Source of the DNA: Reticulitermes lucifugus
Lineage: Eukaryota; Arthropoda; Insecta; Blattodea; Rhinotermitidae
Assembly: GCA_026260175.1 (NCBI GenBank)
Contig: JAKCWW010001154.1
Coordinates: 1 to 64,000 of the forward strand
Reading direction: 5' to 3'
Length of the DNA stretch: 64,000 bases
Below are positions 48,954 to 62,031 of the stretch, piece after piece. The position numbers and the translations under genes were made by a program. How positions within the stretch are numbered: position 1 is the stretch's first letter; each line of letters begins with the position of its first letter. The notes under the pieces are model-generated. The model was not told the origin of the DNA, searched no databases, and was given only the letters and a program-made list of their open reading frames with translations.

Positions 48954-51900
48954 CTCAGTAACAGCAATGCACAAGCAGAACAAAAAGAAATTGTAACAAG
49001 CATTAACCTACATGATATGTAGGGCATGCTTAAAGCAACAAGTTATTTGACTGGGCCATATTTATACTACAATAATACACACATGCTTTGATAGAACAAC
49101 AGCGAATAATACAAATCTTTACAGCACATTTAATCTTGTTCAAAAAACTTGGAAGATGCAGGTAGTACATTATTATAAAAGTGTGAACTGAGCAATTTGT
49201 GCATTTTTCCATGCTGATCCAGAGAAATGATCAAAAACAGTTAATGTAAGTACAGAATATATGGAAGAAATAGTAAGTCACATTTTTACCCTAAAGAGTC
49301 TTATTTATAAGCACACTTTCCACTTTATCTCAAATATCATGAATATCAAAAAGCAAATTACCTATGAAAAATGGCAGACGGATTCCATGTTCTACACATA
49401 TAACATGTAAGCTACAAAGCAAAAATTTAAATAAGACATTGAATATATGAAATGTTTAATACATAATGCACTGTATCATTATTAAATATTAGTTTTATAC
49501 TTCATTATGTAATGTAAGAACATTTGAGCTAAATAAAGTCCAAAATATTGTTAAGGGTAATCTTTCATAAAATGAACAATTTAATAACTGAAAAAAACTC
49601 TGGCAGTGAGTTGCCTGTTACTGTAAGAATCATGCTACCCATTAGAGAATGCTGACATCTGAGTAGATAAAAGTTACAAGACATTATTTGTTCTATGCTT
49701 TAATAAGGCACCATTTCTTCATAATACTGCAACTACCAGTGAACCCTTGTAATAACTAACATCTCAGTAACAAGTTATGAAAATATATCCACTCATCCAG
49801 TAACCTTCCTACAATCTACTGCCTCATATTGTTTTCATACGTACTTGTATGTCTGAAACAATTACTTAGTGAAAGGAGTACAAGACACTCCTGGTTACAG
49901 TCACTTCTTCATGCTACACACAAACTAAACTGACCATTTTTAAATTCTTCATACTACATACAGTGAAATTAAATAAGCTGTCTTAAGGAAAGCATAAGCT
50001 TCAGAAGTGCCTGAACTATTGCATGGAATCATAAATACCAAAAAACTTTACAGATCAAACAAAGCAGCTACACATTCCTTGTTATCAAAGTTTATGGCAA
50101 TAATGTGAAAACTGACCAATCCAACAGGATTACAGTGTTCAGGTAAATTTTAATTCCAAAAAGAAACAATGATTTCAAAGGTATGGATACAAATTGACCA
50201 GCTGGATGCTCTGTAAATGCAATCATGTAGAAACCAAACTTGTAGGTGTAATCACTTGAACATATCAGTAATTTCATATTTTGCCCACAGAGTGTTAATT
50301 TATGCATTTTGTTTGTTCTCAGAATAAAAATACCACCTTCCTAACCATCATTAGTCAAATTATCTTTGCAGCAGAAATGTGACCCCATTTCTTTGGTGCA
50401 TGAAATTAATTTCTTGATATTATTTAGCTCTGATATGCACATCAACATGGAAACTGGGGATCTAGTTATGTATCCTGATGAAGAAATTTTTTTTATCGTG
50501 CAGATAAACTAGGAAAGACACCATGGTCATATATGATCTAACAAACTCTTCTGAACACAGAACTTCACAGACTTACACTGTCAAATATTCACAAAAGGAG
50601 TAAAGATTTCTGGGTTCATTCTCAGAATAGGAAATGTTTTACACAGTACTTTAAAACCTGAGAAAGTAATATTACTTAACGAGATGTAAGGATCTAATGG
50701 CAGTGCACATGAATTAATATTATTTATAACTTGCAAGGCCCAATGTATGAAATTTTCAGTTGTTATGTTGCATATTTAAAATTTCTTGTTTGCCAGGTTG
50801 GTATGTTTAAAATTTTCAATGTAAGATTGTGAAGATACATGAGGTTATAATCAGAACAAATAATACTGGGTAAATTGTCATATAGAATAGTTGTAATAAA
50901 GGGTATATTCTGCACATTGCCATAGTTTGTTATCCTTCTGGTAGAACAGTTACTATTTTTTGTGTTCAATGTTAGCAGCAATTACACCATACACTACCAT
51001 GAGACTTAGTGACAATTTATTGTTGCAAGTTTCATTTACTGTTACTTATATGCTTCAATTCACACCATGTTTAATTTTCCAAAGCAGAAGGCCCATACAT
51101 CACTTGGTGCATATTCTTCATAGACAGAAGCCACCAAACATATCTGCTGAAAATTTGATTATGAACTGGACACTGTAAATTTTCACAAGACCATTACATC
51201 AATTCATTCAAAATAAAACTTCGTATTTCACCTTTCTCCCACCACCCTGGCATAAATTTGAAGAAACATTAGTTGGACAGGAAGAGGGGGGGGGGGAAGT
51301 TCACTTTACAGAAGTCCATAATCCTAAAAGTTGAGTTCTTCATTTCTATCAATACCAATTACACCTAAATCCCCATTTTCAAAGAAAAGTAATATGATGG
51401 GACAAAACAGAAGACATAGGAAACCCACTTTTCAGGTAAAACAAATAATCTTCCTCTGAATAGCAAACTGCAAGCAACTGATGCACACAATGCAATGCTA
51501 ACATCCATGCGCAATAATATATATAAAGAAGTAAACTTACCCAGTTGCATGCTAGACTTTATGCTTTATTTGTTTAATTTCCATGTATATTTTGTATTTT
51601 AGATTTTGATTACTTGGCCCGACTGTCATGCCCTACACACAATAACACAACTCACTTATAATTTGCACAACATGAAAAGTTGATTGTCACAAGGGACATC
51701 AAATGATCTTCCAAGTTATTTTAGGTTCATTACACTTCAATTTAAAAATGCCTAACCCTTTTACTGTTATAGACAGAATGGCTCCACCATGTGGACAAGC
51801 ATGTCACAGGTTGCGTACAAAACTAGTCTGCAAATATGTTGACTGCTGTAATATAAATCTTTTAATTTACTTTGAAAATATGGCAAAAGCAAAATCAGTT

Positions 51901-52500
51901 TCTTATATACAAGCTGAGTTTAAAGGCAAAGACATTAACAGATTCATATGTTCAGGAATGAAATATCGCATTTATGTTATACTTCTGACATTCAGGCTAA
52001 CATGACAAACATATTTTCCTTTACTAACAGTGAAAGGGTTAATACTGGGAAATTAACATGTTTACTAGCACAACAAATCTATATCAATGCTTATCATCTG
52101 TACTACTAATTAGCAATTCTAAATCCATTGCTATCCCTTGTGTACAGTTACCTGTCTAGTAAACAAGAGCAAATAAAATACAATTACTGTACATGTATCA
52201 AAGCAGTTGGGTCATGAATATATCATATGTCTTTTAGGATATTACTCATTCATGCCAGACAATTGTTAAGAAGTGTACAAGTTTATGAAAAGTAGACAAA
52301 ACCATTAGAATTCTGATGATCAGTTGCAGTGATCTGTAGTCGCACATTGCTGTAATGTGTAACAATAAATGTGTAGAGGTATAATACATAAAACCAATTT
52401 TATATTGCTTTCACCATGCATTTTCCACACTATTCAGTTTTACCATCAAAATGCACACACAAAAAACTACTTCTTTATAGTTTTATTAGTATTGATATAT

Positions 52501-52543
52501 ACCCCTACACGTGTTTCAGTCCTTGGACCATCCTCAGGGGGCT
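52501..52543 (-). ncRNA. Hammerhead-ribozyme-like motif, left arm
   Basis: On the minus strand GCCCC is followed by CTGAGGA, a GGTCC/GGACT stem, GAAAC, ACGU, GUA and GGGGT. Stem I (GCCCC with GGGGT) pairs over five positions including one wobble. The CUGANGA and GAAA core boxes are intact. An extra U after the first box and a very short stem II loop are departures from the textbook form. Confidence 0.45.
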
Positions 52544-52812
52544 CAGCCCATTCCACTCCGTACGACAACACACGCAGCAACACGCCTACAATTAACAACA
52601 AAAACAATACCACGATTCCGTGCACAAGTGACCAACACCACTAATTTAAAGCATTTTAAATATTTTAAATTGTGACTTTAACTTATAAGCTGAATTATAA
52701 GTTTTTACAGTTTTACAAATTTTACAAACTCAAATGTTTTTAAATTTTATTACTGAGACAAGGGTGCTCTTTGAACCCTTCTAACATGCAAGTTGAAGTG
52801 TAGTAGCTTATT

Positions 52813-52856
52813 AGCCCCCTGAGGATGGTCCAAGGACTGAAACATGTGTAGGGGTA
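52813..52856 (+). ncRNA. Hammerhead-ribozyme-like motif, right arm
   Basis: This is the inverted partner of the motif at 52501: same core boxes and stem I, with loop III AUGU instead of ACGU. The difference falls in a loop position, which leaves the pairing intact. Confidence 0.45.
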
Positions 52857-54164
52857 TATATATCAATACTAATAAAACTATAAAGAAGTAGTTTTTTGTG
52901 TGTGCATTTGTTGGTAAAACTGAATAACATAAAACCAAATTGTTTAATATCTAACTTAAACTATTGCCTGGCTTTATGGAGTTAGCAAACAAGTTATTAA
53001 ACAAAAACATGATCATGAGAAACAAATGTGAATTATTTTACTAATTGCACTAATTTCAGAATTTTGTAATTTCTTGTTTAGAAGTTGTCTTTCTCGTTTT
53101 CACTACACCAATAAAACACACTAAAAAGTATTAAAAACTATGCATGCCTAATGAAGATCCCTTATGATGGTAGCTGGCTTGATGGAAACAGATGTGTAAG
53201 AACTGTGACCATGGAAACAACATCATCATCCGGTATTTAACATCTAACACACTTAAACATTTCTTATTTATAGTCCTATAATTTCTCATTTTCGTCTTCA
53301 TTACATAAGAGTCAAAACAGACGACACTATAACTGTCCATAATGGTGCTTTGGTGATAAGACTAACCTAAGCTGCAAGATGATTTTGTGGCAAAACATTC
53401 ATATAACAACAGAATAAACATGGAATCAAGGTATGTTCTTCTCATATTAATAATTTCATGGTCCTAAGAATTGCTTGTTGTTACATGTCCTTTTCTGTTG
53501 TAATACATGACAGTCACAATAAACTACATTGAAATGATTTTAATATTGTAAACTTTCGGTACACTGCCAGTACCTCAACTACAGCAAATCTTGTCACTGA
53601 GAAAATATATTTCACATAACCTCAAAATGCCTTACCTCACAGTGCTCTGGTGAAAATCAACCTTTCTTGCCAGTGCACAAAGTTATGTCTCAAGCAAAGA
53701 CAATACAAAAGATTACATAAAGCCTCAAAAAATTCTTTACAGACAGACATAATCACTGATATAATGGTTTCGCACTGAGAGTATAACATTTCTTGCCAGG
53801 ATGGGGTTCAATGTGATTGTAATGGCAGCAGTAATTACGATTCACACCAAAAACATGCAATATGAAATTCTATCTCACAGTAAGAACACTGTAATTTTTT
53901 ATGATAAATAGTGTACTGGAACAATATATATGACAACATTAAAAACATCCATAAAAAAAGTTTCATTTCTCTGCCTTATAACACAGGTTTTGTAAACTGT
54001 GAATGCAGGGCTGCCCTGTGCCTTGCATTTAGAGAACTGTTACTCAGTACTTCTTCCAATGTGATAGGAAAATCTATCATGATATGTAACTGTCCCTTAT
54101 CTGAATGATGCTGATACATTAAGCTAAGAAACAATAAAGTTTGCAACTGTAATCATAACTGGAG

Positions 54165-54445
54165 CCAGGATGGTGTAGTCAATATACCGACTAGGCAATG
54201 GACTTCACAATGGGGTTCAAGGCAGGGGCAAGGGATTTTTCTCTTCTCCAAAATGTCTAGATGGGTTCTGGGGGCCACCCACCCTCCTATTCAATGGGTA
54301 CTGGCCCTCTTTCCACAGGGGGCATAGTGGCTTGGTCTGAACTTGATCATTTACCTCCGTCTAGCGCCAAGGTAAAGAATGGAGTTAGATCTCTACTCCC
54401 CCTATATGCCTTCATGATGTGCACAGGGACTTTTACTGTAATCAC
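54165..54445 (+). mobile_element. SINE copy, family A, near full length
   Basis: The head CCAGGATGGTGTAGTC and CCGACTAGGC is followed by the B-box-like GGGGTTCAAGGC. The body contains CACCCTCCTATTCAATGGGT and GATCATTTACCTCCGTCTAG, and it ends GTGCACAGGGACTTTTAC. It is in the opposite orientation to 13437 and 59778. Confidence 0.65.
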
Positions 54446-57149
54446 AAATGTTAATGCCAAATGCTTCTGTCAGCTTAGATGACAGAAACAAATCCACAGA
54501 CAATTTTAATGTAGAAACCTACCATACTTTAATACTTAAATACTGAGGCAACAAGAGAATAATATTTGACTGTATCTTAGACAAACAAGCTGTAAGGAAG
54601 CACACTGAAATAAGCAGCTGAACTTCATGACTAGTGACGGACATTGATATTAGCAGGTTCAAAATTTCAGATGACATGGCATCACATTACACAAGACAGC
54701 AGTCTTCACAGATACTTAGATGGTGAGCTAGTTCTGTCCTGCACCCAACAGGCAAGAAAAGAAGAATGAGTGTCTCACACTTTGGAATTGAAATCTGGCA
54801 AATTAAGTGAAGAGTATTCTCTGTCCATTAGGCCATTCACCTGGAGTATCGGCTGTGGGACAGGAATGTGTATGGGATTACAAATGTATACAAATTTTCA
54901 GCTCTGTACTTAATACAAGTTTAAGAAAAGTTCAAGTTTAGCATTATTTTTGATGCCCCTGATCAGTACATGACACATACACAGTCTCTCCAATAAGAAT
55001 TATTGCTAAGCTTGGGTATCATTATTTGTGATGTCTGATAATCAGCATACGACAACGGTTTTCTCCCACAAGATATATTACTAAGCCTAAGGAATCTATG
55101 ACACAAAATGAAACCAGTGTCAGCTGTTGAGCTCCTTCATACTGTACGACTATACAAAGGAATTATTAAACCTTTGTGGCACTATACTGGACTCACTTGG
55201 GACAGAATCAGGCAATTTCTTGACCATTTGGAAACAAAATGTGGCTCTGATTGTTTGTGCAAAAATAACTGGACCTGGTGGGAACACATTTTGAAAAGAA
55301 ACTGGAACTCAAAGGGTTAAGTATTTTTCAGCAATGATTACACTTCCCTTCCCATTATGTGACATTCTGTTTTATATGTATAGTTTAATTCGTGTGTCAT
55401 CTCATTTCTTCATGTAAATGCAAAATTAATTCTCTTACCTGTGAGCTACTCTTACATACACACTACATAACACACATCATTATCCTACCCTATTTTAGGC
55501 CCAGGCTCCTCAAAAAAAGTAGAAATATTACACTGCACAACTTTGAGATCTTTCTAAGTGTCATTTTCCTGTGGGTTAATATTTTATAAAATTTTATTTG
55601 GATAGTATCACAGCTTGTTTTTTCTACATTTTCTTGTTAATATCTTCTACACAGTTGTTGCATAAAACTGATGTGTGTCAAATATGTAATTCTTTAATTA
55701 CTTTTCCATTCCTCTTACTGCTGAAAAGGGTACAAATTCTAAATTACTGTCCACCTCGTGTCACATACATCAAATGATATTACAGCTTATGCTATGGATT
55801 GAACTTTCAATCATCAGTGTAAGTAGCAAACTTCAATGTTCTTTTGGATTGCAATGATGAACGATTTTTTAAACACAATTTTCTGTCATAGCAATGACTA
55901 TGAATTCTATATTCTCTGACATAATAAAAAAGAAACAAGAATAGCAGTCCAGTAACTGTACTGAACAAACTGTCTGTTGTAAGTAATTTTCAGATACATT
56001 CTCAAGGTTTCTAATGTTCATTAATCAAACAAGGAAACAGACGCAGTTACATAAGGGAGTAATTCTTATACACAGGGGTGTAGGTACTACCATGTGAGGG
56101 GGACTTGGTTGCACCTTGGCCCCAAGCATATTCTTGTATTTAAGCAGGCCAAATTTATTTGTAAGTATTATTGTGTCAACTTATCACCTTAATCTCAATT
56201 AAAAGGTACATGAAAAATAAATATATAAATAAAAACACAAAAAAGAAGAAAGCTACACTAAGGAGACTCTGGGGTTATACAAAGCCTTACAATCTTTCAA
56301 AAAGTTTATGCAACTTAACTTCATATGTCTGACAGTTGCTGCTCTGTGTTGCACATAGCAGCACAATATAACAACAAAACAACATACTTATGATGCTAAA
56401 GGAACTGTATGCAATCATGGTACATCTAATTAGTTAAGTGTACTATAATGTTACAAAATTTCTTTCAACTGAAACCAGTGCATGGTCCAAAAATAAACTA
56501 CTTCACAACACGTAACACATGTTTAGGATGGGTTCTGTGTGGGACAGAGGTTGGGGCCAAAATTCTTAAACTGCTACCAGGCCCCCAGAAACGTTGTGAT
56601 GGTAGTATCCATATGGGTAAATGCCAACAATATCTATATAATGGTCAACTTATGTTCCTTACGGGCTTATAAATCTAATGGATCAGGATGGAGTTTGACA
56701 AAGAACACACAAACGAGCACATAAAAACCATTTTGATATCCTGATGGGTGTCCAACTTGTAAGATTCTAAATATAGAATAGTAAGTCAAAGTGACCATAC
56801 ACTGATAATTATTTCTAAAAACAAATTTCTTAGAAAATGTGACAGAAGTTCTGCTTAACAGACTATTAGCAACCATGAATGATAAAATAAATTAATAATC
56901 AGTGGCATTAAGAACACTCCAAGAAAAACTGAACATATTTTAGGCATAATTACTCTTTGTAACATATCCACACTTGTAACCCTCTGATGAGTATACATAT
57001 ATATTTACAAAGAAGTGACTTTAGGTTGAACAGAGTATGGAAATGTGCATTTTCAGACTCATTTTCTATTAGTTAGTTTCTGTACATGTGTCACTTAGGA
57101 CTTTCTGGGTATAAAAGATTTATGCTGGCTGTCCACATCAGGCTAATAG

Positions 57150-57775
57150 TTTTCAGGCATGGCATCACAAGGAAATGCGAGAATCTCAACATCGATTGAA
57201 ATTCACACAAAACTGAAATTGTGTAATAAATATAGCAACCGTCACAAATTAGGTAATGCATTACGGACTGAATTTGCTGATGTTTATAGCAACTGTACAA
57301 AAGGGGAAATAAATACATTCCGTATAATCCAACAGATAGCAAGATACCTTACAGGCCAAATGGTTAAATTTGAGTATCTGAAAAGTAACAATGATGAGAA
57401 AAGTTTTAAATCCACATTGAAGAGGTTTTTATATCATCATTCTTTCTACTCCATGAATAAATACTATCAATATACAGAGGATAAAAGAGTGTAAACTAGA
57501 AGTGCTGAATTTTGGATACACTACTTTGCCAATGTTTCTAGAGTTAAATACTATATTTTGATTGTTATTCTCTGATAATATAAGTGACAATTTATGTAAT
57601 TAATTCATTTAATTTATGTAATTTATATATTATAAAGGTAATTGGATATTTTAACAATTGTACTATCGATAGATATTTTTTAATCACTAGGACCATTTCC
57701 ACATCCTTGGTTTGTTACCTGTATATGGATATACGGAAAATAAAATAATGAATATGAATATAAATATATGAATGA
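57150..57775 (+). mobile_element. LINE 3' end with C-terminal coding part and tail
   Basis: The plus strand is open for 111 codons ending EKSFKSTLKRFLYHHSFYSM then NKYYQYTEDKRV and stop. The F-x-x-x-LKxFLxxHSFYS ending is common in Jockey/CR1-type LINE proteins of insects. A 3' UTR follows (CACATCCTTGGTTTGTTACC), closing with an AATGAATATG-type simple tail near 57748-57775. It is 5' truncated, as usual for LINEs. The open frame suggests a fairly recent copy. Confidence 0.6.
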
Positions 57776-57974
57776 TTGGCACCACACTGTGCCACCCACT
57801 ATACTGACTCTCAAGGGTTATGCTACAGTAGAGTAAATGGAGGAATAATTCTCCGATCAAATAATTTGGCACAAATTTGCAAATGAAGAAACCATCATTT
57901 TAGCATTAGTGTGGTCCAACAAATAACCCACAGGCAGCATTCATATGACAGAATAATTTTATTTATAAGGCATG

Positions 57975-58405
57975 TTCAATCGATCTAATCTCAACATTGT
58001 TCTGGGTGAAGAAGTACAGGCAGTTAACAACAGTCCCCATAGACACTGTGGCAGGCAACCCATTGACACAGCAGTCAATGGGTCCTTCTGCAAAGAATTC
58101 CGTGGGCTGCTGATCGAACCACTGCACCACTGTCTTCATTTGACCTTAAACAATGAACTATTAGTGCTTTCTTGTGGGAGGCAAACACATGGAAGTCACA
58201 AGGTGCAAGATTCAGGTGGAATGGGGATGGTCCAGCACTTACCAGTGCATGAAGTGCCATGTATCCTGGACAGTGTGGACCGCATGAAAGCAAGTGTTGT
58301 CTTGAAACATGAAGACACCCTTTTTGAGTGTGCTGGAATGCTTTCTCTTGATGGTGGTATGAAAGTCTCAGGGGATTCCACAATATTGCTGTGTGCTGAT
58401 GATGA
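57975..58405 (-). mobile_element. Mariner-like transposase fragment, minus strand
   Basis: The minus strand reads NLAPCDFHVFASHKKAL and LRSNEDSGAVV, matching the mariner catalytic end (PYSPDLAPCDFHLFGPLKEAL ... SDDEVKEAV). The DFH is the third catalytic aspartate of the DD34D triad. Upstream pieces HHQEKAFQHTQKG and the frame beside it (GVFMFQDNTC) cover the second catalytic region. Several frameshifts separate the parts, so it is dead. The C-terminus lies near 57980. Confidence 0.75.
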
Positions 58406-58414
58406 TGTCAGGGT

Positions 58415-58572
58415 CCGTGAAGGCTAAAGCACTAAAGGGTCAGAGATTTGGGTCAGATGATGACACCAAGGCCATGGTGGTGCAATGGTTCTAGTGAATT
58501 CTTTGCAGAGGAAATCCATTGGCTGATGTCCACCTGGGATGCCTACCTCAGTGCCTACAGGGGCTATTTTTA
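58415..58572 (+). mobile_element. Mariner-like transposase C-terminal fragment, plus strand
   Basis: The plus strand reads KALKGQRFGSDDDTKAMVVQ, then EFFAEEIHWLMSTWDAYLSA and YRGYF, the mariner C-terminus (KExLRGRRFxSDDEVKxAV ... FFxEGIxKLVxRWDKCLxxxGDYF). It is in opposite orientation to the neighbouring fragment and broken by an internal stop. Confidence 0.75.
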
Positions 58573-59777
58573 ATGGCCTTTACTCCATCCAGAATAATCC
58601 CAAACATATGTCATTTGGATAATAATTATAATACTGGCAACACAAATTTTTACATCAGCAATTCAGTCACTTTTATCTATTCCAACATGTACATTCCTGT
58701 TCCTACTAAGGAGCTACAAGAATGGGAAGGGTTATCAAATTTATGTTTATGCTTAGTTCCGAGTTGTTAACTATTGCCTGACCTCACCTTTTATACTGAC
58801 TGGTGTATATATTTCTGTCCATTTTAATGACTTTCAGTGCAGCTCCAAATGCAGGGTAGGAATCACAAGATAACAGCCATGTGGAAGTGTTTTGAAGAAA
58901 GCTACAAGCCCTCAATGGATCCTTTACTTCACAGCGTGCTGTGAATTTCAATTCTTATTGAATGAGGTGTTTTTTGTAAACTCACTGAAATCAAATCAAA
59001 TCCTCATACATGGAACTAAATACTGACGTGTCATGTTGCAATAATTGTGGTTAGTTACTGCAGTATGGCTACCGAAATGCATAGCGGAAAGAAGTTTAAA
59101 TAAGTTGCAAACTACTATAACATATATTTAAATGTACAAATTCTCACAGTTCAAGACTTGCAGAATTTTATGTAGGGACAACTGACACAGAAATTCTCAG
59201 TTTTCGGAAATTCTATACATTTTCAGGATTCTGATATCACTAGAGAGCTGCTTAGTTTTGAAATATATATTTCATATTTGAAACAATGCCTAGTTTCTAG
59301 AAATTATTTAGAAATTATAAAAAAATGTCTTATGTTGCAGTCATGTGTCTGTCTGTCTGTTGTCTGACTGTGATCTAGTATCAGCATCTAATGGTCAGAC
59401 TGATATTTTGAAAATCTGACAATGGAACCTTTTGCTAAAAGCTGTCAGTCAGTTCTGATTTTCAGTCATACTGATCCACAACAAAGCCCATTTTATAAAC
59501 GTATGAGTATTGCACAAACTGTTAAACAGATTCTGTTGAAATTCTGTATGGGAGACTTATACTAGGCATCAAAGAAGGTTACAATTTTTAGCCACACTGA
59601 TTCATAATATAGCCTAGTTTTCATACGGCCAGAAATGTACTTCCTCACGCAGCCCAAAAACCTACCGCCTATTTTGTTTAGTGTGATAAAAAAATGAAAA
59701 TAAAATACACATATGAAAGGAGATCCACGGGAAAGAAGCCAAGAAGCATGGGAAGAATGACAGTGAGTAAAAGTAAA

Positions 59778-60005
59778 AGGTAAAGTTGTCCCTGTCTAAA
59801 CCATGGAGGCACCAGGGGGAGTAGAGGTGTAGCTGCACTCATTCTTAACCTCGATGCCAGATGGAGGTGAGTGTTCAGCATCACGCCTCGGCCGTTTTAC
59901 CCCCGGGAAACACCCCCGGTACCCGTTCAATAGGAGGCTGGGTGGGCCCGAGAGCTGCTCTAAACATTTTGGAGAAGAGAAAAATCTCTTGCTCCTACTG
60001 GGAAT
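59778..60005 (-). mobile_element. SINE copy, family A, well preserved body
   Basis: GTAAAGTTGTCCCTGTC, CTTAACCTCGATGCCAGATG, CGTTTTACCCCCGGGAAAC and CAATAGGAGGCTGGGTGG form the best-kept body of this family in the window. The tRNA-like head at the right end is not complete. Overlapping open frames on both strands are chance. Confidence 0.7.
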
Positions 60006-60107
60006 AAAGGTAAAAATAAAATACAGGAGATTCTGGAGGGCGACACTGAGCAGAGGAACAGTGACCATGCAAGGGGTGATTTAAAGGCTGTACTAAGGGA
60101 CAGGCAG

Positions 60108-60155
60108 CACATGCCTCCAAAATGTTGGTACCTCACTACCAAATTATACGGCAAC
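60108..60155. repeat. Foldback family F half copy
   Basis: GCCTCCAAAATGTTGGTACC and TCACTACCAAATTATACGGC match the right arm of the copies at 34984 and 43077. Confidence 0.4.
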
Positions 60156-60606
60156 ATATTCCTGCAGACAGGGATCTTATATGTGCCCTCCCTGCAAATT
60201 CTTATCAGTTCACATTATAAATATTCTTAAAACTGCTACGTTAAGAAGCACTTGTTCAAACAAAAATTCACTAATGTCCACACTCTTTTATGACTGATGG
60301 GGTAAATAATGAAGTAGGAGACCTTCTGAAACAGGCTGAGACTTGTGACTTCAAAGAATGGAAAAATATATTCTGACTGTGCTTTCTTTAGGAATACAAA
60401 TGAAGTTGTCTACACAGTTCTTTATCAAGTTGTCTCACATATACACTGCTGCAATGGTGCAATACCTTGTATCAGGCTAATATTCACAATGGAACTCTGA
60501 CAAATTATAGATATTTCCCTTGAACAAATTACATACATTTTATCTGTGTTTTTCCATTAAATTGTCTGTTTGTCTTCATCAACAAATGCAGCCCCATCAT
60601 ATAAGG

Positions 60607-60916
60607 CAGGGCTGGCCAACTTCAACCCACTGGAGGACCACACAATTCATTAAGGAATCGCCCCAGGGGCCGCACTTGTGTATACATGTATCGAAGGCGG
60701 GGATTGAATAATTAACTAGAAGGTTGTTAATTGAATAATTAACTAGAAGGTTGTTATTTACAAACGTGACACTTATTTTATTGCTATTTATTAAAGTTGC
60801 CATATTATGTTCTGTAGACATATTATATTTTGTTTGTTAAACTGTATTATTGAAACTAATCAGGTGACTGAGGACCACCAATACTTTCCTCAAGGATCGC
60901 ATGTTGACCAGCACTG
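60607..60916. mobile_element. Non-autonomous hAT-like element with internal tandem duplication
   Basis: The left end CAGGGCTGGCCAACTTCAAC and the right end, reverse-complemented, CAGTGCTGGTCAACATGCG form an imperfect hAT-type inverted repeat. Flanking 8-mers ATATAAGG (60599-60606) and CTCTAAGG (60917-60924) match at 6 of 8 and fit the hAT preference. A 27-bp tandem duplication is at 60703-60756. Confidence 0.7.
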
Positions 60917-61409
60917 CTCTAAGGCATGCAGTACTAACATCATCTCACATTTCTAAACTCTTAATTAGCCTCTACATAAATATCTCAAGTACTCAATGAT
61001 TACACTATTTTGAACACAATTCCCTGCTTGAAACAACCACTTCCTCACAATATTTCTTTCAGATCTAGCACACAACTGACAATGCAATTAAGCACATTTT
61101 CCAGTAAGTATTTGTAAAATCTTTTAGTAGTGGGCCCATTATATAGCATAAATCAGACATGAAGCTCGCGGAGTTTAACGGTTGGACCATCCTGTTTCCC
61201 AAAAGAGATAATAAATGCATTTGAAATATCTGACACATTCTCTCATCTGAATATGAAATGTATATAAAAGAAATTCTGTAATAAACACACAAAAAAGGGC
61301 ATGTTGCAATGATATTCTCTGTATGGACAGAACAAACTCCCCTAACTGCATTAATAAATTTATAACCAACTGATACACAATTGAACCACTTTTATTGTAG
61401 CGTCTATAT

Positions 61410-61719
61410 NNNNNNNNNNNNNNNNNNNNNNNNNNNNNNNNNNNNNNNNNNNNNNNNNNNNNNNNNNNNNNNNNNNNNNNNNNNNNNNNNNNNNNNNNNN
61501 NNNNNNNNNNNNNNNNNNNNNNNNNNNNNNNNNNNNNNNNNNNNNNNNNNNNNNNNNNNNNNNNNNNNNNNNNNNNNNNNNNNNNNNNNNNNNNNNNNNN
61601 NNNNNNNNNNNNNNNNNNNNNNNNNNNNNNNNNNNNNNNNNNNNNNNNNNNNNNNNNNNNNNNNNNNNNNNNNNNNNNNNNNNNNNNNNNNNNNNNNNNN
61701 NNNNNNNNNNNNNNNNNNN
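61410..61719. other. Assembly gap, 310 Ns
   Basis: The gap falls inside an inverted-repeat element and abuts a 30-bp hairpin arm, so it probably reflects failure to assemble through a strong foldback. The long open frames over it are artefacts. Confidence 0.99.
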
Positions 61720-61814
61720 TAATCTTTCATTGTGTGTCTGTGGCTTACGATGTTGCGTGTACTGTCTGCCAGGTTACGGAATTCCGTAAGCCACAGACAT
61801 ACAATGAAAGATTA
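61720..61814. repeat. 30-bp inverted repeat with palindromic loop
   Basis: Arms 61720-61749 and 61785-61814 pair with one mismatch (TAATCTTTCATTGTGTGTCT against its partner). The 16-bp palindrome TTACGGAATTCCGTAA spans 61774-61789. Confidence 0.9.
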
Positions 61815-62031
61815 CGCATTTCCAGACGCTCAAATATAAGCCAGTACTTCCGCATCCGCATATTTTATACAACCAGTACACAAATCTTTTAACAAGGTTT
61901 TTAACATAAAAAACTGTGTTTTAATAATTTTACTATTATATTAAGACAATTTTACCACAATAGTGGTACATAAGTGCTGTCTATTCCCATTACAATATGT
62001 ATTTTGATTTAGTGGCTTTTTACGAACGAAA

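Larger units (their letters stand above)
52399..52926. mobile_element. Inverted-arm element with 12-bp target duplication and hammerhead-like motifs
   Basis: Arms at about 52431-52543 and 52811-52926 are inverted copies more than 90% alike. The direct repeat ACATAAAACCAA occurs at 52386-52397 and again at 52927-52938, immediately outside the right arm, as expected for a target duplication made by reverse transcription. Each arm holds the CCCC/CTGAGGA...CTGAAAC...GTA/GGGG motif. The interior (about 265 bp) has no coding sequence. The arms may be pseudo-LTRs of a Penelope-type or retrozyme-like element in inverted order; that is inference. Confidence 0.65.
48954..61337 (-). other. Long intronic stretch with no exon found
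   Basis: It contains SINEs, a LINE 3' end, two opposed mariner fragments, an hAT-like element and an inverted-repeat element with hammerhead-like motifs. The first 3 kb are plain AT-rich sequence. Confidence 0.5.

Noticed and set aside
57972-58427. 151-codon plus-strand open frame as a host gene
   Set aside because: It is antisense to the mariner fragment, whose minus-strand frame carries the NLAPCDFH catalytic segment.
61381-61730. Open frames of 108-113 codons on both strands
   Set aside because: They consist of the run of Ns in the assembly gap.
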